This document shows, piece by piece, positions 31,601 through 42,489 of a stretch of DNA of 48,994 nt. The DNA lies in the NCBI GenBank assembly GCA_037447655.1, contig JBBHKE010000081.1, positions 1 through 48,994 of the forward strand. The letters are read 5' to 3'. Numbering within the stretch: position 1 is the first letter of the stretch; each line of letters starts with the position of its first letter. This stretch comes from Zygnema cylindricum (taxonomy: Eukaryota > Streptophyta > Zygnematophyceae > Zygnematales > Zygnemataceae). The notes beneath the pieces are model-generated. The model had not been told where the DNA came from. It did not search any database and was given only the letters and a program-made list of their open reading frames with translations. Position numbers and translations under genes: made by a program.

Positions 31601-34600
31601 AACAATCTGTAAAGAGCAAAAACGACAAAATCCCAGGTTTTTCATGTGTTATGCCCACCATGTCATAACTGCCATTTTTATTTTACTGTTGATATTGTTT
31701 ACATCGTCATCACGAACGGAAGTGATTACATACTGCAATACAAAATCAGCAATACCAACAAGCACCGATTAAAAAATCATGAAAAACACTTAAAGAACAT
31801 TTGAGGAAATTCTTCAGTTGCTTCTTGACAACGTATCAGTAAACATCATCACAGCATCAAACCATTTGAACCATCAAACATAAAAAGCATCAAAACTGAA
31901 CACCAAAACTCGTTAACTTCCTGCAAATCTTCATCATTTTTTGCAAGTAGCAGCCAAATATCATGATACTAACTTCCAGCTTCCAGTCCATCTATGACAG
32001 CTTCAGTTCAGGACTCCTTTTATAAACACACAATGATGAGACTAACTGCCAAAAGTTCCCAATGCAGACAGAAATACATCAGCCAGTTATCATAAATTGA
32101 GTCTAGTAGTCTTCAGGTCCCTTCTAAATGGTAGTGGTCTCACCTTGTCCCATCCGCACTATAAGCCATAGTAGTACACCATTTTCCAGGAGCATCATAA
32201 TCGACTCGAGATCCAAGATGGTCATAAAGCCAAGCCTTAATTTTCCCGTCTATAGCTGTAGAGAAAATGAACTGATCCAACCCAAAATAAAATCCACAGG
32301 AGAGTTAAACAAGTACTCAAAACACTACCAAAGGCATACAAAAAATTGAGTTTCACAATGTTTATGTAAATCACCGTAAAAAAAACTACCTTAAAGCGTA
32401 CTTCTTCTGGATAAAAAGCACTTGACAAAGGCGCAAAAAGCCACGATGGCCAAAAGAGACAAAAATGGTTTGGCACATCGACAATCATCCACATATCCGA
32501 TGCCAAAGAAAAGGTCAGGAAAAGAAAAAATGTCAGGTGAAAAAATGATAATGATGTAATAATGTCTCCTCTAAGATAGTTCACAACAAATTAATGAGTA
32601 AACGGGAATAAACCGTGGACTATACCTGAATATTTTCTTTGTGATGAGGGCAAACAGAGTAAACTGGTGCATCATGACCTTCAAAATTGTATTGCTTTCG
32701 TCCTGATGCAGCATCCCAAACCTACCCCAACAGGGAAAAAATCCAGTATCATCAGTCCCGAAAGATATAACTTCTCCAAGGCAAGTTAAAAAACACAAAG
32801 ATCACAAATAACTTCCAGGCATATTTTCAACCGATAAATGAAGTTTCAAGTTTAACCACCTCCAGATGGAACCAGCATTTCAAATAAACACCTACGCTAA
32901 TAAGTTGATTCAGCAAATGAACAATCAGACCAATTAAGGAGTAAAATTTGATAAGCAATCGAATGACAGCCATAATGGTGAAAATGGGACAAGTGTCCAT
33001 CGTACAGGAGTAAAAAAATTTGAAACAATACCTTTATGGTCTTATCATCTCCACAGGTGATAACACAAAGCTGTTTGTTGGGATGAGAGAAGGCGAGGTC
33101 GTTTACACCCCCAACATGAGCATCAATCTGATCACGTAAAATTAGCAACAAAGAACCCAAATAGAGATGATGTTAAGTTTCTTATCAGAAGATTTTCAAA
33201 AACAAACAAACAAACAGAAACAGCAAGACACTAACAGAAAAAACAAGAACAGATGGCACAGGAAAATGACCCCTAAAAAGATAAACGAGTTCTGTAGATT
33301 ATGGAATAAGTGGGTATTGTTGAAATATACCTCAAGATGCTGTCCAAGATTAGAGTGGCCTTGATAAGTGTAGATGTGCACAATATGCTTTGAAAAAGCA
33401 GCACCTGAAAAAAAAAAAACAAATAAACCATAACCCATGTTTCTGTCATTAAAGCACCTTAAATAAATAAATAAAATGTGAACCCAGTGTTCTGTCATTT
33501 CCAGCATATCCAGCGTTAGAGCAAAAGAAAGCAACACAACAAGTATGAAAAGACAAAAATAATGTGATAACAGGAATTGATACAGGACTTGCATGCTGCA
33601 ATTGTACTTAAATTAGGAAAAAAAAAACTTTTCTATGGAGATCAGATTGGTAAACAGACGGGCGGCACTTCAGGCGTATTTACTCACCAAAAAGCTGTCC
33701 ATTTGGCTCCCAAATCACTCTATTTACAGAAATTGTTGGATCTTTCACCAAAGCCGTCTGGAAACCAAAACAAAAAACAAAACATTGCTGTTGTTATTGA
33801 AACTGAAAGGTTACCTCTATTCTCCAACAACCTGTGGAACAAAGATACAGAGGCAAAGGTACAGTCTAATGAGAGGAAGTGACTTTCTCAAGATAACAGC
33901 CATACTAGAAATAATACATCAAACAAATGCATGTGGGTTCTGGTACATACCTGAAGTTGCATTGAACATTGCTGTGGTTCCCAGAGTTTAAACGTCTTTT
34001 CTGCCAGCTTTTCTCGTGATCCTACCTCCCACACTGCTACATCTCCACTGTTTGTACCCACTGCAACTCCCGTATAAGAAAAAACGCACAAAATCACAAA
34101 TCAGTAACTAAGGGCCAAAAACTGTGAATGATCCAAACATTTCTGAATCCAATGTACTTAGACAAAACTTTTCCTTCAACTCCAGTACACCGCCAATCGT
34201 TATTAGCGTGTAAGTTTTTTTAGCGTATACGAATAATTAGCGTGGTTTACGCTAATTGGGAATTTGGAAATTTTCGAAGAAATCGTCTATTCTAATTGAG
34301 AATTAGGGTTTTTTTTTAAATAGTGTGGATAATTCTATTTGAGAATTAAAAAAAAAAAAGCGGGACGGAATTAGCGTACACAACGCTAATAACGATTGGC
34401 GGTGTAGTTTAACACCTCCAAATTGTCTCCCTATCCAAATAGCAGGTCATGTTTGCCTTCTATGAGTACATAAGTCCAAAGATACATGGATTTTGAAAAC
34501 GATTTTCCCAACGTCCTTCTACTTGCCCCCTTTAAAAAATTATATGAGATACCCATAATGACGGGGTAAAATTTTACAATGTCATCATGAAATTTCAAAA

Positions 34601-35060
34601 TTCAAGGAACAAAATTGTGGCACAAAGATAAAGAGATAAAGAAGTACATACCGAGGAGAATTGTCTGTTGGAAAGGATGAAAGTCCATAGACATGACACA
34701 AGAGCCTTGATTAAGAGTACGAGCTACCGTCTTTGGTAAGTCCTCCATAGTATATGATCCTGCTGCTACAGCTTGCTGATGGGGTGGTGGAGGTGTGTAA
34801 GTTGCAGTCGGCTGAAAAAGAAAAAATAAGGAAAACAAATCAAAACCCCTTTTTTAAAGTCAAGCCCTTTTGTGACATTCCATCCACTTTCTCTCATTTG
34901 CGAAGGCAGAAATCAATTTCTTGATGAATTCATAGAGGCGCGGTTGCAGAAACCAGTAAGTGATTCCTTATCATTTACTTTGACTACTAATGTGCAAATT
35001 CACCCTACCACAGAACATGCTTGTATTTAGTAGATAGTGTGGCTCCATGTCTGACCCGTG

Positions 35061-35105
<45 letters not shown>

Positions 35106-35301
35106 CATGTCCTTACCTCTTCAGCCCTTGCTGCTGGCATGTAATGGACCTCCTCTGGTGGGACACCGGCACGTGGTCTTTTAAGCAAATGCTCTGATTC
35201 TGCCTGATAGTCTATAGGAGGCTGATTTGTAGGAGGGGTTCTTGGCCTCTTCAGTAAAGCTGCAGCTGCCAGAAAAGGTCAAGAGAGAGTGAGGGGAGAG
35301 G

Positions 35302-35392
<91 letters not shown>

Positions 35393-38355
35393 CACCCACA
35401 AGACAATTTCGGCCTGGAATAGGTGTGGACGTTCAACGAGTAGTGCCTCAATCAACAAAAGCCTGACTCATTTTCCGTGCCTCCTGTCCTACAGTTAAAT
35501 CAGAAACTTACCTGGATTTGGTGGCGCAGGTAAACCCGGAGGAGGCACAACTGGATGAGGAGCACCAGGTTGTCCTTGGTTATTCATCCAGCCAGCTAAA
35601 GCGCTTGCAGATGGTCCTGTTGGTTGAAATGGCTGCAAAGACTGATTGACATTGAAATGTAAGGTTTCAATTGGTTACAAATTCACAATAAGACGCATGT
35701 CTTGACTCAGGATTAGTCCCGTTGGTTGAAATAAATTGCAAACGCTGATTGACATGGGAAGATATGGACGTAAATTGGCTATAAACTCACAATAAGACGT
35801 CAATGTCTCGACTCAACATTTGATTGGGCATGCAAACATTGCTCGCAATTCAAATTATCCAATGTACTGACTAAGTAGATAAAAAAGTGAAAACAAAAGA
35901 GTGATAAAACTAGTCATAGTGACACAATACACTGCCTTCATAATCGAACACTTGACTCTATGTCAAATACAATGCAAAAATATCTCTAGGGCTCACCTAT
36001 TTGATAGAGTTAAACCACTTCTTCAATTTGTTCAGAGAAAACAGAAAGAGGATAAACAACAAATAAACCACCTAGGCATAGCAGGAAACAGAGAAAAAAA
36101 CACCCCAAATGCCAGGGTACCTAGAATCCAGCAAAATAAACTGAAAAAATAAACTGCTTGTGACTTACTGGATGAGGTCCAACGCCCACTCCCACTCCCA
36201 CTCCCGGAGGAAAGGGAGGCTGAGTCTTGGGAACAGTTGAGAGGAGGGAATTTGGTGGGGGTTGAGCCCGGCCTCCATTTGAAGGAGGTCCACAAGAATG
36301 GTCGATGAAAAGAGTTTTGATGTCAGGATTTGGTCGTGGATTTTTGCAGAGTTGATGCTGCCAATTTAGACTGAAAAGAGGCGCACAAATTATTTACAAG
36401 TCAATGTCTTTCGAACAATAACCAATTAACGCAGTCTTTTCAGACAAGGAATGTGCGTGACTTTGATTCAAGTTGTCTTAAATGTTCAAAAATGGGATTG
36501 CATGATAGACAAGCTTGAAGATGCACATATATACACCAGTGAATGCACTTTTTTTGAACAGGAATCTTGTTAATATGTTCTAGAGGTACAATAGGATACT
36601 GCATTTTCCCAAAGAACAAGTTCATGAGACAGTTGATTATCTCATCAAAAAGTGTGGTTATAAATTCATAAAACCTCTTCAAACGTGCTGACAACATCAT
36701 CATCTCAATTTTCGCAAGAAACGCTACTGATCCTTAACTCAAAAACGCTGACATGTATCAGTATCCCCCAAGTAAAACTTCTGATGAGACCTATGCATGA
36801 CAAAAAAAAGAATCACCTATGCATGACAAAAAAAAAAAAAAGAATCAAACTCAAAGAAGCGAAATGTGATTTTAGCAGATTAAGTACAGAAAATAATGTA
36901 AGCCATCAACAAATTTCACATAAATAGACAAGGAAGAAGTTGATACCTCTGATTAATCAGAGTTCGCAGTCGAGAAGCTTTCAAGTTAGGAAACTGAAGT
37001 TTTTCCCGAAACAATGGATTTGCCTCTATCAATTTCTTGAGCTCCAGTAGCATTATATTGCGAGCTGACTTTGTGTCCCCATACTTGGAAAGTTGCTCAT
37101 TGTCCCTGAAATCAAAATAGTTACAACTTTAGAATATGGGACTAAAAAGGGAAGATGAAGTTGAACATTATTGTCCGAGGAACATGAAACGGGAGTAATA
37201 CCAACTAACAGCCTTAAAATTAGAGAAGAAACATGAATGAAAACACAACATAAAAACTTGTCCGACTAACATGAAGCAGGTGTGTTACCAGCTGACAGAC
37301 TAGAGATGAGAAAAGAAACATGAAACAACACACTCTTACCTGAAGTTATCAAGAGTCAATAACTGGGTAATTTCTTTGTAAAGATCCTCGTTAAATGAGG
37401 CAAATACTTTCAGATCTTTAACCAGGATTTCAACTGCTTTCGCCCGATCTTGCCTGCAAAATAATCACAGGTAAAAAAGTTCTGCCGGTCTTATCAACAC
37501 TAAATGTCAACTGTCAGCAGAACCAAATAAAAATCCACCACAATAAACGAACTCCGGAAAATGTCCTTCCAAATTTATTGTGCCCTACATTATTTCATTT
37601 CCACTAGTTCTGTTGACTTCAACATCATCAGCTGAACAGCAATTTAGCTACTAATGCTGGACATTTATTGGAAAGCCTTACAAATGTGACAACATCCATA
37701 TCACTTGACACAACATCCATATTTCAAGAATCACTCAAAATAAGCAAAACGCAATCTGCAGAATAACAAACATCATAACATGCCATTCAGTTTGAAAAAC
37801 ACCAAGCATATAATAACCTGAGAACCATATAAGCGCTTGCTTGCGATAGACAAAATTGCCAGAAGAAGTAAATAAGAAAAATGGCTTACTTGTCCAAAGC
37901 TTCCAGATACTTCTGCTTCCGAATCTCAAAAAATATCTTCATTGAATAACGATTGTCGTCAACTTTTGTGAAGCCTGCGAGGTACCTCTCCACCTCGTCC
38001 CACTCACCCGCCACCACTTGATCTTCAAAATATTTCATGTTAAAGAAAAAGCCAGACTCCTGCTCAAGCCTGCCGAAAAAAAAAAAAAAAAAACAATAAA
38101 AAAGATAACGCATCAGAAGGGCAAAGAGGAAGCCATAAAGCCAAAACCAGCAGAAAGATCACCAACTTGCTCGGAAAAAATCTTGGAGCAGCTTAAAGAA
38201 TCCCGGAAAGGAAAATGAAAACGACAATATTTGCTGCTGAAACATTAAAGCCCTTACGAATCTTAAAACCCTTACTTATGAACTGTCTCTTTGAACTTTT
38301 CCTCATCCAGAAATTGCAGGATGAGAAACACCAGTTCTCGACTCAACGAAGACAT
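25664..38355 (-). CDS. TPL: TOPLESS/TOPLESS-related Groucho-type co-repressor, 1149 aa, 25 exons
   Basis: Nuclear co-repressor that binds EAR-motif proteins (Aux/IAA, NINJA, ERF and others) and recruits histone deacetylases. Exons: 38355-38276, 38069-37890, 37453-37340, 37105-36947, 36370-36169, 35632-35512, 35265-35117, 34811-34652, 34060-33951, 33757-33688, 33404-33331, 33127-33032, 32721-32626, 32271-32144, 31606-31372, 30951-30802, 30400-30293, 29765-29640, 28879-28769, 28538-28359, 27976-27848, 27716-27621, 27046-26858, 26554-26376, 25871-25664. All have GT-AG borders and sum to 3450 nt, one open frame. LisH is ~4-36 and CTLH ~34-92, with the EAR-groove residues R67, Y68, K71 and F74 present. 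N176, changed in Arabidopsis tpl-1, is conserved. A proline-rich linker with LLKRPRTP and LLKRPRAG (possible nuclear signals) precedes two WD40 propellers (~340-1110). Length and exon number match land-plant TPL genes. TPL versus a TPR paralogue cannot be decided. Confidence 0.97.
28990..29050. repeat. CTT/CT-rich tract in TOPLESS intron 18
   Basis: Irregular (CTT)n followed by T-rich sequence on the plus strand, GAA-rich in the transcript. No further role can be read from the sequence. Confidence 0.75.
29384..29640 (-). repeat. Tandem copies of the exon-18 donor region inside TOPLESS intron 18
   Basis: The real exon end GCCGCTAGCAAG with donor GTCTGT (at 29640/29639) is repeated in the intron at 29516 (GCCGCTAGCAAGTTCTG) and 29383 (GCCACCACCAAGGTCTG). 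Units are 124 and 133 bp and share CTAAACGGGACAATTG, CCTATACAACATTCAT and CAATCTTTCTCTT on the plus strand. A weaker fourth unit may start near 29285. The third copy keeps an intact GGTCTG donor. Confidence 0.85.
34186..34406. mobile_element. TA-type MITE in TOPLESS intron 8, 221 bp
   Basis: The TIR TACACCGCCAATCGTTATTA (extending GCGT, perfect) is found at both ends, inverted, with TA edges. The insert lies between exon 8 (to 34652) and exon 9 (from 34060), away from splice sites. Its perfect ends suggest it is one of the younger copies in the window. Confidence 0.92.
35068..35103. repeat. (AG)n microsatellite in TOPLESS intron 7
   Basis: About 18 AG units on the plus strand; the transcript reads (CU)n starting about 14 nt after the exon-7 donor (exon end 35117). 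Confidence 0.95.
35282..35390. repeat. (AG)n microsatellite in TOPLESS intron 6
   Basis: About 105 bp of GA-rich repeat on the plus strand. The transcript reads (CU)n ending about 16 nt before the exon-7 acceptor (exon starts 35265). It lies in the polypyrimidine-tract region, so it may serve as, or compete with, that tract. Ser/Leu or Glu/Arg open frames here are repeat artefacts. Confidence 0.95.
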
Positions 38356-38740
38356 GGCGATGTCCACTTTATCCAATTTTGAATCCTCGGATTTCACTCT
38401 TGTAAACTCTAATAAAAGTCCTGTGTCAACCACCTTTTACCTAACATCAACAAAGTCTAACTGCTTCTCAGCTTTCCTTCACTAAGCGTCCTAATCGTCT
38501 TAGATCCGTCAACAATTGATTTCGGATTGTACGCATTCCATCAATAGCTATTATTTCTGCTGCCTGCGACAATAGACAACCTCCTGGAAAATGCGGCAGC
38601 CATGAATTTCTACGTCACCTTGCTTGTAAGTTACATCCGCCCAAATGGTGACTTTCTGGAGACTTTGAACTTGCTGGTTCAGCTCTTGGAGGGTCCTCCG
38701 AGACGCACTCATGAACAGCAGCGATCTGATAGGAAGTGCC
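38356..38740 (-). promoter_or_regulatory. 5' flank of the TOPLESS-related gene
   Basis: This should hold the 5' leader and core promoter. I see no clear TATA box at a useful distance, as is common for broadly expressed genes. The start codon at 38355 is fixed by homology of the first residues MSSLSRELVFLILQFL. Confidence 0.45.
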
Positions 38741-38741
38741 G

Positions 38742-38957
38742 CTTATCATATTCGTACGAATGCGTACGAACAGGTACGGAGAGACACGTATGTGTACGAT
38801 GACATTTTTGCACGCGGCAAAAAAAGCTGATAAGTACGCGCAGTTATCAAAGATCATGTGGTTCCACTACCACCAGCTTTCTCGGTTAGCCGGGTTCGAA
38901 AAAACAAGTAGTTTCGCTGTCCTTGTGATAAGTGATACGGCTTATCAATCTGATAAG
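38742..38957. promoter_or_regulatory. Cluster of five GATAAG sites upstream of TOPLESS
   Basis: GATAAG in either orientation at 38742-38747, 38829-38834, 38927-38932, 38941-38946 and 38952-38957, about 390-600 bp before the start codon. GATAAG is the plant I-box/GATA-factor site. Three of the five fall within 31 bp. Confidence 0.5.
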
Positions 38958-40134
38958 GAGAAACTGTCGTCAGGAATAGCGGGGAAAACGATATTCATTA
39001 TCTGGCGTTAGAATTAAAGTGGCACTAGGTGGGGGTAGGACGTACGGCAGAAGGTCACGACTAGTACGGATATGGTTATCGTACCGGGACTGGTGATACG
39101 GCGGTACCGACAAAGAAGGGGCCGCCAGAATATGGCAAAGTCGGCCGGCCGGTTGTTGCTTTGTCACGTCCGGATAGTCGGATTGCGACTGCAGTCGGCG
39201 CCAGCTGGCTGCCTGTTTTGGAAAGGCGGGGGAACCGGGCAAATAGAAACTTTGACGGCCCAGGAGTGGACTTTTAATCGAGCGGGCGGGAGAACTGCTG
39301 TCGGGTACACAATCTCCTATGTGCGGCGTCCGGTAGCTGGTGAATAATGCATTAAGTGGACATCAGGATACACAGATGCCACGTGTCTACGTCTGTCAAG
39401 AACGTGTGGAACAAGGGACCGTACGAAATCGGATCCACTAAAAATCTCAAAAGGGTTGTACACTTCTGTCGTTTTTGGATTGCTGCGTACGATTCTACCT
39501 ACTCTCGCAGTGACTGAAAGTGGGCACGGAAGCGGACGGAGAATCTAGACTTTCGTGTTTTCAAATATAGGGGTGCCTTTTGTCTGGCGTGGTCAGCGAG
39601 ATCAACGAAGAACAAAAAAACAACTTTCGAAATTTCAAACGATTTCGAGAATACCAATGGTTGAATGACATTGGCAATGTCATTCAAATTCAAAAAAAAT
39701 CACGGAGCACTCCGAAAATACCGGGAGAGTTGTGGACCAATTTTCAAAGTTCAAACTGTTCAAACCTATTACCTTTACCCGAAACGTACGTACGGTACAA
39801 TACCGCCTAGAATTCGGGCGTATTCAACATTTTGTTTCATACAATCATTAGTACGACCAGCAGTCCGTACCAGCAAGTCGTAAGCTATGTGGTTGGTCGA
39901 GTTTGGTACAGGGGGCGCCGTGGATCGCTATCAGCGTTAACTTCAGTCCGCTTTCTGACACAGTAATAGGCAATAACACTATAGGAGTTTTCCCTCATCT
40001 TGAGGGAAAATCGTACAGATCGTACAAACGTCTTGGCAAATTTACGTACGGTTTTTCCCATAACCGTACAACATGAACATCCGGGCAAATTTCGATGTAA
40101 TTGAGTAATTGCTCTATGAGAATTGTAAGTCGAC
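38958..40134. other. Intergenic stretch, GC-richer then mixed, with a hairpin
   Basis: No gene is recognised. The part to about 39350 is rich in CGG/CCG and GTACGG words; its overlapping open frames on both strands are unconvincing. A 27-nt inverted repeat with 13-bp perfect arms (TTGAATGACATTG) lies at 39661-39687. At 39921-39940 GTGGATCGCTATCAGCGTTA resembles a worn MITE end. Confidence 0.45.
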
Positions 40135-41295
40135 TACACCGCGCATCGTTATTAGTGTCAACGACACTAATTTGGGTTCTAAAAATTTTGATTTTTTCCC
40201 TCAAATAGGATACATGATTTTAATTTTTCCTTGACGTTAATTAAGGTACACCGCGAATCGTAATTAGAGCAATGAAAAAATTAGAGTAAAAAAACAAAAA
40301 AAAACAATTAGAGTAATTGACGCTAGTTTATGTGATAGAGCTTTTTCAACTATGAAGTTTACTCTAATTTATTTAGTTATTCTATATTGGGTTATGTAGG
40401 CGATAATTATGTGCGCGATAGTGATGAACACTAAATTACGTAGATGTACAAAATGTGTCAGTCTGGTATAGTATTGACGTCATTATGACGCTAATAATAT
40501 TTGTCGCATTAAATGTCAGTTAATGTTCACACTGACGACGATGCTGTCGACGGACGAGAGTTATGCGAACGGCTTTTTTTCGATGTGATTGATTTTTTTG
40601 TTTAGTGCGATTTCACGTGCGAGCGCGATTCTATTAAATCACTATTTGTACCTTTTTACTTATAAAAGTACAATTTTGCACGGTCAGAATCATCCGTACT
40701 CCACACTATTTAAAAATAATCTATATTATAATTTTTTACGCTAATTAAACCTCACCTAAAATAAAATAATGAAAAAATTATAATCGATTACTCTATTTGA
40801 TGTGAAAGAGTCGAAATTTCGAGCGACCGAATTAGAGTAATTTACTCTAATTACGATTCGCGGTGTACCGTACAAAATAGCGTAAAGGACGAATTACAAT
40901 AATATCTAAATAGTGTGGTGTACGGTCGATGTCAGACCGTACATAAATGTACCTTTTCAAGTGAAAATTTTACAAAAAATGAGTTAAATCAGACGCGCAC
41001 GCATAGGATCGTGCGCTAAAAAACGGGATTGTTCTGACACGTAAATTAGTCTTACATGTACGGATATTTAAATTTCCCGACGGCGTACGATTTTCAATAT
41101 TTTGTACGGATACATATATTAATGTATATAATCGTACAGCGAATATTCCATTTTTGCTGTTCCCAAATTAGCATCAACGCCGAAATTAGAATACACCTTT
41201 TTTTTTTTTTTTTTTTAAATCTTAATTAGCGTCAATGACGGTATATTTACTTCCACACTATTTAAACTTTGACACTAATAACGATGCGCGGTGTA
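40135..41295. mobile_element. TA-type MITE (long subfamily), carrying a second MITE
   Basis: Ends TACACCGCGCATCGTTATTA and its inverse (AATAACGATGCGCGGTGTA). Without the inner element it is about 542 bp and aligns along its length with 1705-2256. The inner element at 40247-40867 splits it. Confidence 0.9.
40247..40867. mobile_element. TA-type MITE nested in another, 621 bp
   Basis: Ends TACACCGCGAATCGTAATTA and TAATTACGATTCGCGGTGTA, perfectly inverted. The uninterrupted site is seen in the sister copy at about 1797-1815 (TTAATTAAGGTACCGTACAAA). Comparing filled and empty sites shows a duplication of TA (or GTAC, which cannot be told apart here). Confidence 0.92.
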
Positions 41296-41762
41296 GCGCG
41301 CAGCCAAAAAGGTTCCAGTGAACAATCGGCGGAAGAAGTACTTTATGGGACAGGGAACCAAAGTATTGGAAGTACAGTAGAGTACAGATTTACAGAACCC
41401 AGGGTATCGTTATTACTGTTGATATTACATATTTTAAACCTCGAAGCAGTATGCATTTATGTCGTTTTAACTTGCAAAAACAACTTTTGTCTGCGGAAAA
41501 ACAGCACGTGTCGTATCCTTGTCCACACGTTTCGATTGACACCACATCCACGGCGATCCTTTGACTTCCATTCGTACGGAATTGTGTATGTAAGGAATTT
41601 AGTACGAAATGCCGCACAACCATTCAAAATTTCAAACGGAAACACGCAAACCATAAACCATCGGATTTTTAAGGGAATATTAAATCGACGGGGGGGGAAT
41701 CTGCTATATAAAAAAATATATAATATTTACATGTAGACATATGCACATAAATTTCTATATAA
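41296..41762. other. Intergenic stretch between MITEs
   Basis: Open frames on both strands (for example 41269-41736, partly inside the MITE end) show no recognisable protein. Nothing else is seen. Confidence 0.4.
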
Positions 41763-42489
41763 GGGTGAAGTTCCATTAGGACATTCTGTAATTGTACGGC
41801 CAACATTACAGGATGCTACAATTTGAACGAAATTCCATTGCGGAGAGTCTGTAATCCACGTGGTAGCAAAAGAGTGGTGCCACGTATCTATAGATTGATA
41901 TTGAAAATCGTCAATGATTTTCACACCGACCAAAAATCTTCATTTGCGTACCATGCTCGTGCGTACCAGGTCATCGTTCAATACAGGTTTTGTACTTTTT
42001 GTAGACGCCTTGTGAGATACCACCGCATTTCTTTAGGGTTCTTGTTTTTACGCGTGACGAATGAGCGCTGTCAGAAATAGTGTGACGAATGGGTGACAAC
42101 AAAAATAGCATGAAAAAAGTGCGTTACGAGATTTCGTTTGTATTTTCTGCTAGATTTTTGAATGCGTTTATCATGTGCGAAATTTTTTGATTTCCGTTGG
42201 TTGCCAACTTGACACGTATGCTCATTATCCAACGTGTCGTGGCTCAAATTTTTCTGTAATTGGTGATGTACCTCGCGAGGTACATCACCATTTACAGAAA
42301 CTTTCGAAGCGAATGCTTCGCGAAAAAATATCCAACGGTCACTGTTAACTCCCAGACTTTTGGAGAATATTAGCAAGATTCTCTGTAATGTTGTTTTCCA
42401 CATAAAAACAAAATAATACGTACGGCGTAGTACGGAGAGGTCCGAATTTCTGTAAACAAGCTCACTTTTCGTCTAATGGAACTTCACCC
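41763..42489. mobile_element. Harbinger-like MITE, 727 bp, TAA duplication, with internal hairpin
   Basis: A perfect 17-bp TIR, GGGTGAAGTTCCATTAG, is flanked by TAA at 41760-41762 and 42490-42492. The interior is distantly related to 23111-23777 (TCTGTAAT.GTACGG.CAACA near the left end, AAAATCGTCAA further in). A strong palindrome lies about 190 bp from the right end. No transposase. Confidence 0.92.
42251..42300. repeat. 50-bp near-perfect palindrome in Harbinger-like MITE
   Basis: The inner 30 bp (42261-42290, TGGTGATGTACCTCG and its complement) is perfect. The arms extend to 25 bp with one mismatch. The centre TCGCGA is shared with the palindromes at 4403 and 9478. Confidence 0.95.

Noticed and set aside
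35181-35498. Frames rich in Ser-Leu (minus) and Glu-Arg (plus)
   Set aside because: Translation of the (AG)n microsatellite next to TOPLESS exon 7.
38736-39347. Overlapping 90-codon frames upstream of TOPLESS
   Set aside because: They occur on both strands of a GC-richer stretch, share no protein family and show no splice or promoter support.
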